A stretch of 64,000 bases of DNA from Zeus faber (Eukaryota > Chordata > Actinopteri > Zeiformes > Zeidae): NCBI GenBank assembly GCA_960531495.1, contig OY482849.1, positions 1,369,399-1,433,398 on the forward strand, read 5' to 3'. The translations under genes were made by a program, and so were the position numbers. The notes under the pieces were generated by a model, which made no database searches, was not told the DNA's origin, and worked only from the letters and a program-made list of their open reading frames with translations. Of the stretch, positions 31,427 through 42,018 are shown piece by piece. Numbering within the stretch: position 1 is the stretch's first letter; every line of letters starts with the position of its first letter.

Positions 31427-32950
31427 CTATGTCATAGTTCCGTTCCGCTGTTTCTTGTCGTGAGTCCTTTGGGACAAAACGGCCCCCACTCCCACATCGG
31501 AAGCATCCACCTCCATCACGAAGGGTAGGGTAGGCTCTGGTGTGGCCAGGACAGGGGCAGCGGTGAACCGCATCTTGAGAGCCCTGAACGCCCCATCGGC
31601 CTCCGCGGTCCAGGCGAAGCGGGCTGTGGATGTCCTAGTGAGGGCGGTGAGGGGAGCCGCCACAGTGCCAAAACCCCGAATGAATCGCCTGTAAAAATTG
31701 GCAAACCCGAGGAAGCGCTGCACCTGTTTGACCGAGGTGGGTGGTGGCCAGTCCCGGACGGCTTCGGTCTTGGCAGGATCCATCTTGACGTGACCCTCGG
31801 TGATGACAAACCCCAGGAACTGAACGGTGGTGGCGTGGAACTCACTCTTTTCCAGTTTCACAAAAAGGCGAGCAGGCGGTGAAGGACCTGTCTCACATGC
31901 TGTATGTGTTCGGGAAGGGTCCTGGAGAAGATGAGGATGTCATCGATGTAGACAAACACTGAGCGGTTGAGAAACTCACGGAGGACGTCGTTTACAAAGG
32001 CCTGGAAGACAGCGGGAGCATTGGCCAATCCAAAAGGCATGACTAATGACTGGTATTCATAATGGCCGGTAGGTGTGTTGAAGGCGGTCTTCCACTCATC
32101 CCCCTCGCGGACAAGGACGAGATTGTATGCGTTTCGAAGATCGAGTTTGGTGAAGATGGTGGCGCCTTGCAGTTGCTCGAAAGATGTGGACATGAGAGGA
32201 AGGGGGTAGCGATTCTTGACCGTGATCTTGTTCAGGCCACGGTAATAAATGCAGGACGCAGGCCGCCATCCTTCTTACCCACGAAGAAAAAACCTGTGCC
32301 CGCCGGGGAGGTAGAAGGGCGGATGAAACCTGAGGTGAGCGCCCCCCGGATGTACTCCTCCATGGCTGTAGTCTCAGGGGCAGAGAGAGAGAAGAGCTGT
32401 CCTCGAGGAGGGCAGGTGCCAGGCAGAGGTCGATGGCGCAGTCATAGGACCGATGGAGCGGAAGCGTGGTGGCCTGTCTCTTGCTGAAGACCTCCCTCAG
32501 ATCGGCATACTCGTGAAAACTCGGGATGGATGGGACCTTGAATACCGACTGGAGCCAGGACACGGACAGGAACGCCAGAGTGGGCTGGGGCTTGGGAAGG
32601 AGCCCGAGCTTGGACATGGACTGGAGACTCGAGAGGGTGAGAAGACGGACTAGAACAAAGACAGGTGGTGTGGCAGGCAGGACCCAATTCGGTGAGACGC
32701 CCGGAGGCCCAGTTCAGATGTGGGTTGTGACAGGCCACCCATGGGTAGCCCAGGACCAGCGGAAATTCAGGAGAGTGGATGAGGTGGAGCTGGATTACCT
32801 CTGAATGTTTTCCCTCCAGTGACAGCCAAAGGGGGGCGGTGAGATGGCACACGCTACCGGAACCCAGTGGTCTTCCATCCAGGGCTGTCACCGTGAGAGG
32901 ATGCTCCAGAGGTGCCAGAGGGAGCTTTAGGGCTTTTGCTAGCCCTACAT
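31427..32950 (-). pseudogene. Gypsy copy 1 protease end, RT and RNase H
   Basis: The protease C-terminal half ([27 protein letters not shown]) begins right at the deletion junction, so the active site is missing. [21 protein letters not shown] (motif A), [20 protein letters not shown] (motif B), [17 protein letters not shown] (motif C intact), [34 protein letters not shown]. RNase H starts with [17 protein letters not shown]. Several frameshifts occur, around 32195, 31860 and 31435. The RT catalytic residues are better preserved here than in copy 2. Confidence 0.9.
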
Positions 32951-32960
32951 CCAGGAAGCT

Positions 32961-33076
32961 AACCTAATGAGCCAGGGTAATCAGGAACAGAAATAGGTGA
33001 AGCAGAGCAACCTTGAAAAGGCAGTACTGGCGGCTTCTAGTGGAAGATGCCGGTAGGACCCTGGCGAACCCTGACA
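32961..33076 (-). repeat. Gypsy copy 1 5' LTR stub
   Basis: Only the first 116 bp of the LTR remain (minus sense TGTCAGGGTTCGCC to CTCATTAGGTT). It is followed without a gap by protease sequence. The outer TSD TTCAG is intact. Confidence 0.9.
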
Positions 33077-33218
33077 TTCAGACGAGAAGCTCAATACCAA
33101 TTGAATTCCTGTGTCCAGTACCAAGATAGCAAATGGCTTAATGGAAGGCTGCATCATATCAATTGTGCTTTTGAGTGTCATTGTAGTTTATGTGCATTTA
33201 TCTCTGAATACCAATATA

Positions 33219-34518
33219 CGCTACTCACAAAAAGTTAGGGATATTCGGCTTTCGGGTGACATTTCAGGATGAACCTAAAATGCACTATAACCTTTACAGG
33301 TGAACTTAATTTGACCTTCTCTAAACTTTTGAATGCACATGTCCAACTTTTCAATGTTACAGTACTTTTTGCACAACTTGCTGTTCTCTAACAAGGAGCT
33401 GAACAGCAAAATTCACAACAGGTGTTTGATCCATGAATTGACCAATACATTTCCTGGTTCAATTAGAATTGGTATTTAAACAGTCCTCTTCATCATGCTG
33501 TCTTCCTTTGTTCACATTTTGACGTCATGAGACCAAGACGACACCTAACAACTGATCAACAGTACCTCACCATTGCGAGACTTCAAACAAGATGTTTTCT
33601 GAGGGAAGTGACCACTGAGCTTAGAGTGTCAAAGAGTGTCATCAGCAGGTTGCAACAGAGATACAGAGAGACTGGAAGAGTCACAGAAAGGCATAGAAGT
33701 GGACGTTCTTTGGCCACATCCCACACTGATGACCGCTTCATTGTAAACAGTGCCCTGCGGAACCGGATGATGAATGCCACTCAACTCCAGGCACATTTAA
33801 GGGAGGTGAGAGGCACCCAAGTGTCACGTCAGACCATTCAAAACCGTCTACATCAGCGTGGTCTGCGTGCTAGACGACCTGCAAGGGTACCTGACCACAC
33901 CACCATGCACAGGCATCATCGTCTTGCACAGGCCAGGGAGCATTTACGCTGGACGAGGGACCAGTGGGCCTCAGTGCTGTTCTCTGATGAAAGTCGATTC
34001 ACGTTCCGCAGAAATGATGGCCGCCAACGATGTCGGAGACGTCAAGGAGAGCGCTATGCATCAGCCACTGTTGTCACCAGACGAGCCTTTGGTGGTGGTG
34101 GTGTTATGTGTGGGCAGGTGTGTCTAGTCAATACAGAACTGCCCTACACTTTGTGAATGGTACAGTGACAAGCCCATACTACCTGAATAACATCATTAAT
34201 CCAGTCATTGTGCCCCTGCTTGAACAACACAGGCCTAATAAGTCGACTTGTGAACAGCATGAGACGTGGTTGTCATGCTGTAATTGATGCTCAAGGGCAC
34301 ATGACAAGTTATTGAGACATTGACATTTTTTGTTGTGGTTTACCCACCATGTTGGTGGCTTTTGTTTCAATAAATTGATCGAGATGAGGAAATCACCATT
34401 GCATGCTTTTACTTAAATGCCCTACTTTCATGATATAATATCACTGTAGCGTGAACTTTGTACATTTTCCATAAATTTCACCCGAAAGCCAAATATACCT
34501 AACTTTTTGTGAGTAGTT
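33219..34518 (+). mobile_element. Second Tc1-like DNA transposon, different family, internally deleted
   Basis: Inverted termini ...ACTCACAAAAAGTTAGG(G/T)ATAT are at both ends. The subterminal CGGCTTTCGGGTGA is matched by TCACCCGAAAGCC near the right end. TA duplications lie at 33217-33218 and 34519-34520. Length 1300 bp. The transposase runs on the plus strand. Confidence 0.9.
33527..34290 (+). pseudogene. Tc1-like transposase with frameshift and lost DDE centre
   Basis: It starts MRPRRHLTTDQQYLTIARLQ. The N-terminal HTH (LREVTTELRVSKSVISRLQQ), a basic linker (TERHRSGRSLATS) and a second HTH lead to VLFSDESRFTF (Asp 1). After GGGGVM the frame shifts: a second frame continues QYRTALHFVNGTVTSPYYLN to HRPN near 34240. 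The segment with the second Asp and the third acidic residue is absent, replaced by a short run to a stop. The protein cannot catalyse transposition. Confidence 0.9.
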
Positions 34519-34520
34519 TA

Positions 34521-36515
34521 TATGTCGTTTAAACATCCATCCTGCATGCATTATGCAGTTAACTGCTTTATTATCAGCTCTGAATTTCAACCACCAAGGT
34601 GATTGTCACCTCTGTATGCTGGTTCCTACAAAATTCTTATTTCTATTTTTTAGTTAATAGTGGAGTAGAATCATTCAATATACAAATCCAATTGGATTTG
34701 GCAAGAGAAACGTACCGCTCCGATATCGCTTAAATGCCCCGACAAGATAGCTAAATGATAGCTAAATGATAGTTTAAATGCAGCTTTAGCCTTGTAAAAC
34801 ATAAAATCCCCTTTTCAGTAACATGGTGAGTAATGCGAATATCACATTTTATAAAAAAAAACAAAAAATCAAACATTTTGAATTGAACTGCGACCCTCTA
34901 TCCAAAGCAGTAGAAGTAGTCAAGCTTTGTACTGTGAACTGTCATACATGAGTGGAACCAACATGCACAACAAGGAAAAATATCATTACAGTTGAAGGAA
35001 AAAATTGTGTTAACAGTCATTTGTGTCAATTAAAGAAAAAATAACCAGTAACTGTCCACTTCCGCCTCATCTTGATATCTCGATAGACTGTGAGCACAAT
35101 GAGTGTCTGGATTGGCCATGAACGACCCCAGCCTCCTCCATCACTATAAAAAAATCTATTGGAAAATGTGGAAAATAAAAAAATATTTAAATCAAGCAAA
35201 AAATATAATAATAATAATAATAATTATTATTATTATTAATAATAATAATAATAATAATAATAATGATAATTAAATAATCCCACGTTACACCAAACAAATC
35301 TAATCAAACAATCAGAATATTTGTGAATTGTTTATTGTCTGGGATGTAAATGTTACATTCACTGAGAAACGACCATTGTTTAAAATAATGCTAATAATGA
35401 TGATGGCGATGATAGTGCATTAAGGTATTAACAGCAGCGCCAATAATGTAGATTGGATATGGATTGCACCCTAGTAGTTAATAAGTGTTGAGTGGTGCTC
35501 ACCAGTCATTAACCACCTCTGTGGATGTTGACGAGTGGAGGTGTCGATAGATGAAAGAGAGTGTCACTTCAGAAAGGTTGGGTAATACATGAAGTCTCAC
35601 TAGTTATGACATGCAAGTAGTCAGAAAGCCCAGTGATTCACAAATTTCTCAATGTTAATTACCTGAATACTGTGATCAATACAATATCAAAACTCAACAG
35701 AAACGGTTGCCCGGTTGCCCTCAGCAACCAGATTGAGTCAATTGGAAATCATTTTGTGGCCTCTGGTTGCCCCCTTTGTTACCCGACTAAGAATTTTGTC
35801 AGTCGAATTGAATTTGGCTGTTCAATTTCTTTTCAGTTCACTGCTACACTAAACTCCTTTATCAGCGTACATGAGTCTCATGTTTTAGCTGTAAGACTGG
35901 TTGAAAGCACTCGAAAGCAAGAAGCGATGCTGCCTTCAAAAGCTCAGAAAACTTGTGTGTTGGAAGTAATGCATTCATGGAAATTCAGAAAACCATCGGC
36001 TACCGCCACAAGCATATTTCAGACCTGTGGGAAACACTGGTGGTGTTTTTGGGCAGCTCTCTTTTTTTTCAACAGTTTGCATCCCTGTACAGTTAACTAA
36101 AACTAAAATAAAAACAAAATGTGTCAGTGTCAAAAAATATTTTAGTTAAAAGGAGACAGAAAAATATCGAAAACATAACGAAAACGATATTGTGTACCTA
36201 TGTTTCTGGTGCAGCGCAGAAACATGTTGGGGAAAGAATTGATCAGGGAAAATAAACTATTTTCATTTAATAATACCAAGTAGACACAATTTCAATTCAT
36301 TATTATTAGATCATTTTATTTTCAAGGTACTTCTGGTACTACTAGTTTTCATCAATTTCGTTTCCAGCCAGTTTCATGAGATTTTGGCAGTCAAGGAAAG
36401 TGCAACGGCCCATTGCGTGGTTGGCTTATGATTCTTTATTCATTTTTGCCAGGCACTACAACAGGGTTTTATTTGTGTATTTATCTTATTAGGAGTAATA
36501 AATCGAATTAATAAA
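34521..36515. other. No gene recognised
   Basis: AT-rich DNA. Small features: three GATAGCTAAAT-type copies at about 34748-34772, the (AAT)/(ATT) tract at 35206-35271, and a 155-codon plus-strand frame at 35633-36100 without recognisable motifs or codon bias, which I regard as chance. Confidence 0.45.
35206..35271. repeat. Self-complementary (AAT)n-(ATT)n-(AAT)n tract
   Basis: (ATA/AAT) repeats switch to (TTA) and back to (AAT), so the tract folds on itself. Confidence 0.9.
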
Positions 36516-36815
36516 TTGAATTCTGAGTGATCTTATTTGTGTTTGGGGTGTGTTGCTTGGAATGAAAAATGAAACCACCTGGCCAATAGATAACACTGAA
36601 ACAAGTGTGAATGATTTGAACCCTGAGTGATCTTATGAGTGTCTGAGGTGTGTTGAATGGATGTGATACAGACCACCCGGCTAATAGATCGCACTGGAAC
36701 ACGAATGGACAATATGAGTTTGAAGTGATTTTATCAGTATCTCAGGGTACCAAACATATGTATCGTACGAATTACCTGGCCGATAAAATCATGATGAAAC
36801 AAGTGAATGCATAAA
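36516..36815. repeat. Diverged tandem repeat, about 100-bp unit x3
   Basis: Units begin at 36516, 36616 and 36720 with TTGAA. They share GTGAT(C/T)TTAT, ACC(A/T)CC(T/C)GG, CCAATAGAT/GATAAAAT and GAAACAAGTG-type words at equal offsets. Divergence is high (roughly one base in four by eye), so the array is old. There is no coding content. Confidence 0.75.
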
Positions 36816-36825
36816 TGTGAGATAA

Positions 36826-37500
36826 GCATCCTCTTCCTCTTTCGGCTGCTCCTGTTAGGGGTTGCCATGGCGGATCATCTGCTTCCAATGCCTTCTGTTC
36901 TGCGCAACTTCCTCCCTTACACCAACCGCCCGCATGTCCTCCCTCACCACATCCATAAACCTTCTCTTTGGCCTTCCTCTTTTCCTTTTGTCTGGCAGCT
37001 CCAACCTCAGCATTATTCTCCCAATGTAACTCATCTCTCCTACACACGTGTCCAAATCATCTCAATCTCACTTCTCTCACCTTTCCACCAAACTGTCCAA
37101 CCTGATCGGTCCCTCCAATGTACTCATTCTTAATCCTGTCCATCCTGGTCACTCCCAATGAAAATCTCAACATCCTCAACTCTGCCACCTCCAGTTCAGC
37201 CACCTGCCTTTTCATCAGGTCCACCACCTCTAGACCGTACAACATAGCTCGTCTCACTACTGTAGACCTTCCCCTTCACTGTTGCTGGAACCCTTCTGTC
37301 ACAGATCACTCCAGGTACTCTTCTCCACCCACTCCACCCTGCCTGTACTATCTTCTTCACCTCTCTCCTGCACTCTCCGCTGCTATGGATGGTTGACCCC
37401 AAGTACTTGAACTCATCCGCCTTCTCCATCTCCACTCCTTGCATTCTCAGCTTTTCGCCGCCCTCCCTCCCATTCAGGCACATGTATTCAGTTTTAAATG
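36826..37500 (-). pseudogene. RTE-type LINE, 3' end fragment
   Basis: C-terminal LINE polyprotein pieces: EYMCLNGREGGEKLRMQG, KADEFKYLGSTIHSSGE, MLYGLEVVDLMKRQVAELEV, LRMLRFSLGVTRMDRIKNEY, then HVGELSYIGR-like and KRGRPKRRFMDVVREDM. The non-coding end contains CAACCCCTAACAGGAGCAGC and a GAAAGAGGAAGAGG tail at 36826. It is the same family as the plus-strand element at 59425-62341. It is 5' truncated near 37500. Confidence 0.85.
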
Positions 37501-37639
37501 AAATCTTAAACAAGCATGTGTCGCACATAATCTCATCCGACTAGCCCCACACATGAGCTCATGGTAAAAGAACAGAAGAGGTGAAAGAGATATCTAATAA
37601 AATATATTGGGATTGTAGAAGCAATCCACCATTTTCCGG

Positions 37640-38430
37640 CAGGCATGGCCTCAGACTAGGAGGTGCTGACTCTCATCCCCACCGCTTCACAGTCGGCTGC
37701 AAACCGTCCCAGTGCGTGCTGGAGGTCACGGTCTGATGAAGCCAACAAAACCACATCTGCAAAAAGCAGAGATACAATTCTGAGGTTCCCAAACCAGACA
37801 CTCTCATCACCTTGGCTGCACCTTGAGATCCTGTCCATGAATATCACAAACAGAATCGGGACAAGGGGCAACCTTGGCGGAGTCCAACACCCACTGAGAA
37901 CGTGTTTGACTTTGTGCCGAGAATACAAACACAGCTCTCACATTGGTTGTACAAGGCCCGGATGGCTCGTACCAATGGCCCTGGTACCCCATACTCCCTC
38001 AGTACCCCCAACAGGATCCCTTGAGGGACACGGTCGAAAGCCTTCTCCAGGTCCACAAAACAACATGTAGACTGGATGGACAAACTGCCACTCCACAGGT
38101 ACTGTACCCGACATCCACACGACACTGAAGAGGCGTGTCAACCAAGACAGCCCAACAATGTCCAGAACCTTCCAACATCTCAGGGCAAATCTCATCCACC
38201 CCCTGCGCCTTGCCCCCGAGGAGCTTTTTAACTGTCTCAGAGACCTCTGCCAGGCATATGAACGAGACTTCCCCCAAGTCTTCGGACTCTGCCTCTTGCC
38301 CTGAGGACGTATTGGTCGGGTTCAGGAGTTCCTGAAAGTGCTCTTTCCACCGCCCGACAATATCCCCAGTCTGGGTCAACAGTTCTCCTCCCTCCTCCAA
38401 CACCCGGGTTTTTGCTTCAGTGACCGCCAA
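37640..38430 (-). pseudogene. APE-type LINE reverse transcriptase remnant (second family)
   Basis: Pieces in several frames: FQELLNPTNTSS, LLGGKAQGVDEICPEML (RT motif 1), CFVDLEKAFDRVPQGILLGV (motif A, Asp present), GLRQGCPLSRF (motif B), FMDRISRCSQGDESVWFGNL and SLLFADVVLLASSDRDLQ (motif C with one Asp of FADD lost). A deletion removes sequence between the N-terminal RT part and motif A at about 38060-38100. Clade is uncertain (RTE- or I-like). It is continuous with the endonuclease to the right. Confidence 0.8.
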
Positions 38431-38559
38431 AGCTGCAGCCCTTCAAGCCTGCCAGTACCAGTCTGCTGCCTCGGGAGACCCCTGGGCCAGCCAAGCCCGA
38501 AAGGCCCCCTTCTTCAGCTTGAGACTGGTGTCTCAACGCATTCTTGGGTTTCCGCCACG

Positions 38560-39780
38560 ACAGGCACTGACTGCCTTCCGACCACAGCTCCTAGCAGCCG
38601 CCTCTGCAATGGAGGTTTTGAACATAATCCACTCGGATTCCATGTCCCCAACCTCCCCAGGGATGCGTGAAAAATTGATGGAGGTGGGAGTTGAAGACCT
38701 CGCGGACAGGGGCATCCACCAGGTGTTTCCAATTCACTCTCACTACACGTTTGGGTTTACCAGGTCTGTCTGGCAGCCTCCCCCGCCATCTGATCCAACT
38801 CACCATGAGGTGGTGATCAGTTGACAGCTCTGCTCCCCTCTTCACCTGAGTGTCCCAAGACATACAGCCGCAGATCTGATGACACCACTACAATTTCGAT
38901 CATAAGTCTTTGATCTAAGGTGGTCTGGTACCACATACACTTATGAGCCACCCTATGCTTGAACATGGTGTTCGTTATAGCTAATCCATGACTAGCACAG
39001 AAGTCCAATAACAAAGCACCACTCAGATTCAGATCAGGCAGGCCGTTCCTCCCAATCACCCCCTTCCAGGTTTCTCCATCGTTGCCCACGTGAGCGTTGA
39101 AGTCTCCCAGTAGAACTATAGAGTCCCTAGGCGGAGCCCCTTCCAGGATGCCGCCCAGAGACTCCAAGAAGGCCGAATACTTTGAACTGGTGTTCAGTGC
39201 ATAAGCACACACAACAGTCAGAGCTTTCCCCTTAGCAACTTGTAGTCGCATAGAGGCCCCCCTTTGATCACTGGGGAAACTCCAACACAGCGGCACTCAG
39301 CCGGGGGCTCGTGAGTATCCCCACACCCGCCCGGCGCCTCTCATCCTGGGCAACTCCGGAAAACGAGAGAGTCCAGCCCCTCCCCAGGAATTTGGTTCCA
39401 GAGCCAGTGCTGTGAGTAGAGGTGAGCCCAACTATATCTAGTTGGTACCGCTCCACCTCCTGCACCAGCTCCGGCTCCTTCCCCGCTAGAGAGGTGACAT
39501 TCCACGTCCCTAGCGCTAGTCTGTGATGCCGAGGATCAGCAGGCCCAGTCCCCCGCCTTTGCCCACTAACCGCCTGGCATTGCACCCAACCCCAACGCCT
39601 ATCCCTGCAGGTGGTGGGCCCACAGGGTGGCGGCTCCATGATGTTTCTTCGGGCAATGCCCGGCCGAGCCCCATAGGTGAACCAGATGCTCGCCGGCGAG
39701 CCCCCCTTCCAGGTCTGGCTCCAGGAGGGGGCCCCGGTTTCCCTATTCTGGGCGAGGTACCATATTGCCTTCAGTGTTTT
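38560..39780 (-). pseudogene. APE-type LINE endonuclease and N-terminal region
   Basis: On minus, N-terminal sequence (RDRRWGWVQCQAVSGQRR) leads to the endonuclease start LALGTWNVTSLAGKEPELVQ (Asn motif). ERYQLDIVGLTSTHS (usual Glu position changed), [48 protein letters not shown] (GDFN motif) and [16 protein letters not shown] follow, with [15 protein letters not shown] (S-D-H motif) at about 38810. The endonuclease nicks the target for target-primed reverse transcription. Frames are broken at about 39290 and 38820. Confidence 0.85.
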
Positions 39781-40056
39781 TTCATTGGGGTCCTTTGAAG
39801 TGCACATCCCATCTGTGCCAATCAAGTTTTGTATCCCTACAACAGGAGTTTCCAAACCTTTTTTATTCAGGACCCAAATTTTAGGTCTGAAAACTTGCTT
39901 GTTGAAAAGTGACCCCAGCAATTTAAAATATTGATATTTCTTTGCTATTTGATGGATGGAGATTTAAATGAGGAGTTACATATGACAGGACATTTTAATC
40001 TACAATCACTGCACACCACAATCATGGAGCCCATCAAGTTGCAACTTTTAAATGTA

Positions 40057-40425
40057 CAGTGGTACCTCGACTTACGACTGTATCTACTTTCGACTAATCC
40101 AAGATACGAGTAGCAATAGTCACGAAAACTTCTATCGTCTTGCGACCGACTGCTCCAAGATACGCCTGTGGAAATTTGCAGTTGCTGTGTCGGCGGCCAG
40201 TCAGCAGTTAGCCAGCGGGCGACCTACATCCTGTGTGCAATATTTAATAAATAAATAAATAATAAATATTTTTTCATATTAACTGTGTTTGTGCTGTGTA
40301 TTTTGTTTATTTTCACCCTTCATGATTTCATAATTTATATGGGAAAAATTGCTTTGACATACGACCGTTTTAACATACGACGGTTCTTATAGAACGAATT
40401 ACAGTAACAAGTCGAGGTACCACTG
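40057..40425. mobile_element. Mariner-type MITE, copy 1 (complete)
   Basis: Perfect 17-bp terminal inverted repeats CAGTGGTACCTCGACTT and TA duplications at 40055-40056 and 40426-40427. 369 bp, no coding capacity. The subterminal motif TACGAC occurs several times (about 40072, 40368, 40376). It would depend on a transposase in trans. Confidence 0.9.
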
Positions 40426-40461
40426 TACTCAAATTTGATCCAAAATAAATATTTTTACTTT

Positions 40462-40720
40462 TAAAAAGAATTCCTCTGACTTATAGCCATACTATGATTT
40501 GATTATTGAGAGCAGAAATACAAAATCATCTTTATAAAAATGTATTTCATGGCATTTTCACTATAATCAAGCAGCTATCATTCTCCTTGTCCTTTGCACT
40601 GAGCCAATTGCAGGCAAGCGAGCCTGTTTCATGAAATCCTATATTAAAATATAGAAACAATAAAATAGAAAATAATATATAATAGTTTTGCTGTGGACCA
40701 CCTGACATTCCTAGGGGCCA
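40462..40720. repeat. 259-bp block duplicated at 44906-45164
   Basis: Both copies are 259 bp and differ at only a handful of positions (for example CTGTGGACC/CTGTAGACC). Both follow a copy of the same MITE. The flanking words (CAGGAGTTTCCAAACC at about 39841; GGACCACCTGACATTCCTAG) hint that this is part of a hAT-like non-autonomous element hosting the MITE, but its ends were not proven. Confidence 0.8.
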
Positions 40721-40770
40721 GAATGGGGGCTGCACTCCGCAGAGTCGGAAGCGCAGGGTTCTGTGTAGTC

Positions 40771-41399
40771 CGTGTAACATGAAGTATTTCATATTCAAAT
40801 GTTTGAAATTTGAATTTAATAAAATAGGTGATATGCTTCTAGACATAGCGCTGCGCTATGACCACTCATCCATCTATTTACCCCTCTACTTCAGGTCATC
40901 CTGAGATCAAAACAAATACATTTCCTCACTGTCAGTAACATAGTATAACTGTTCAATGTATGGTTGTAGCGGGGTGGGGGGGTTAAACTCTTCCTGCGGT
41001 TGTTTGTCTGTTGGGAGCTAGACCCGGCAGACCAGATCACTGCTTAACACACGGACGCACATTCCATTCATTCATTCTGTTAAATGTTCGTGTTTTGGCC
41101 AGCGAGCCTTTCTGTTAAAAATAAAACTACACCACTGAGGCACCTTACTGCTAGTGTCCACAAACGATCCGAAGGGAACCGAGTCTCGCTGATGAGCCAT
41201 TGTTTATTGTTTTACAGACAGACATGTGCTATTTGTTTAGATTGCCGTCTCCTAATACTGTAAAATACTGTCTTATAACTTGCTATAGAACTTAATATAT
41301 TCTATTTTTCATTATGAAACTTTTAAATATATTCAAAATAAATACATATTAACAAAATAAAATAATCATACTTGGGTAGAGAATCATATATTTTCACGT
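40771..41399. other. No gene recognised
   Basis: Mixed sequence without coding frames. The right part (from about 41160, AACGATCCGAAGGGAACCGAG) may belong to the hAT-like element ending at 41507. Confidence 0.35.
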
Positions 41400-41507
41400 G
41401 TTGTTAATGTCAACAGAACGAAGAGCCTTTCTTTTGAACGGCTCTCGGAAACGAACGGAACCATAAGATCCGATTCCCTTCAAAGAGCCGTAATTCCCAT
41501 CACTACT
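41400..41507 (-). mobile_element. hAT-like non-autonomous element terminus
   Basis: In minus sense it reads TAGTGATGGGAATTACGGCT at the edge, then CTTTGAAGGGAATCGGATC. Terminal TAGTGATGGGAATT is typical of a group of fish hAT MITEs. The opposite end was not located. Confidence 0.4.
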
Positions 41508-42018
41508 CACTGCAAGTCCAACTGTTTCCCTCCTTGGACCCATACCCGTGGCAGGGGAACTGTTACAATGGTATGCTGGCGTTTACCGACTTGTGAATTT
41601 TTACCTTTTTTGGCTCATTATTCTTCCCACATAAATTCTCTGATGTGAGTGGAGGAATTATTATTATTGCTTTAAACACCGTATAATGAATATACTGTAG
41701 AAATGCATACATGTACCTTTCTCGGGTGGTGGTATATTCATGTGATGTCACTGATTGACATCAACAAAGAGGAATTTGATTAGCTAATAACAGGAAACCC
41801 TGTTGAAGCAAAGTGGAGTGTGATTAACTAACAAACCACCGCACAATTACGTGTATCTCAGAATGCATTAAAATTAGTTCACAACTAAAATGTGCTTCAA
41901 ACTGGTGTGGGTTTTCTATTGACAAACTGCATTTACCCTATACGTCAGCAGTTCTGCTGTACCAAGGTATGCAAGGTTCACACGTCCACATTTGAGCTAG
42001 CCACATCCATGCTCCCAA

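Larger units (their letters stand above)
29494..33076 (-). mobile_element. Ty3/Gypsy chromovirus-like retrotransposon, copy 1 (internally deleted)
   Basis: Flanking 5-bp duplications TTCAG lie at 29489-29493 and 33077-33081. The 3' LTR is complete at 29494-29845 (TGTCGGGGTTCG...CCCTAACA in minus sense). The 5' side keeps only 116 bp of LTR (32961-33076). A deletion joins that LTR stub directly to the middle of protease, removing the rest of the LTR, gag and the protease active site. Same family as copy 2 at 50396-54619. Confidence 0.95.

Noticed and set aside
35633-36100. 155-codon plus-strand open frame
   Set aside because: No recognisable motif, low-complexity ends and no supporting neighbours or splice structure.
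36824-37516. AAGCAT as a target-site duplication of the RTE fragment
   Set aside because: Only 6 bp in AT-rich sequence, and the 5' edge of the fragment is uncertain.
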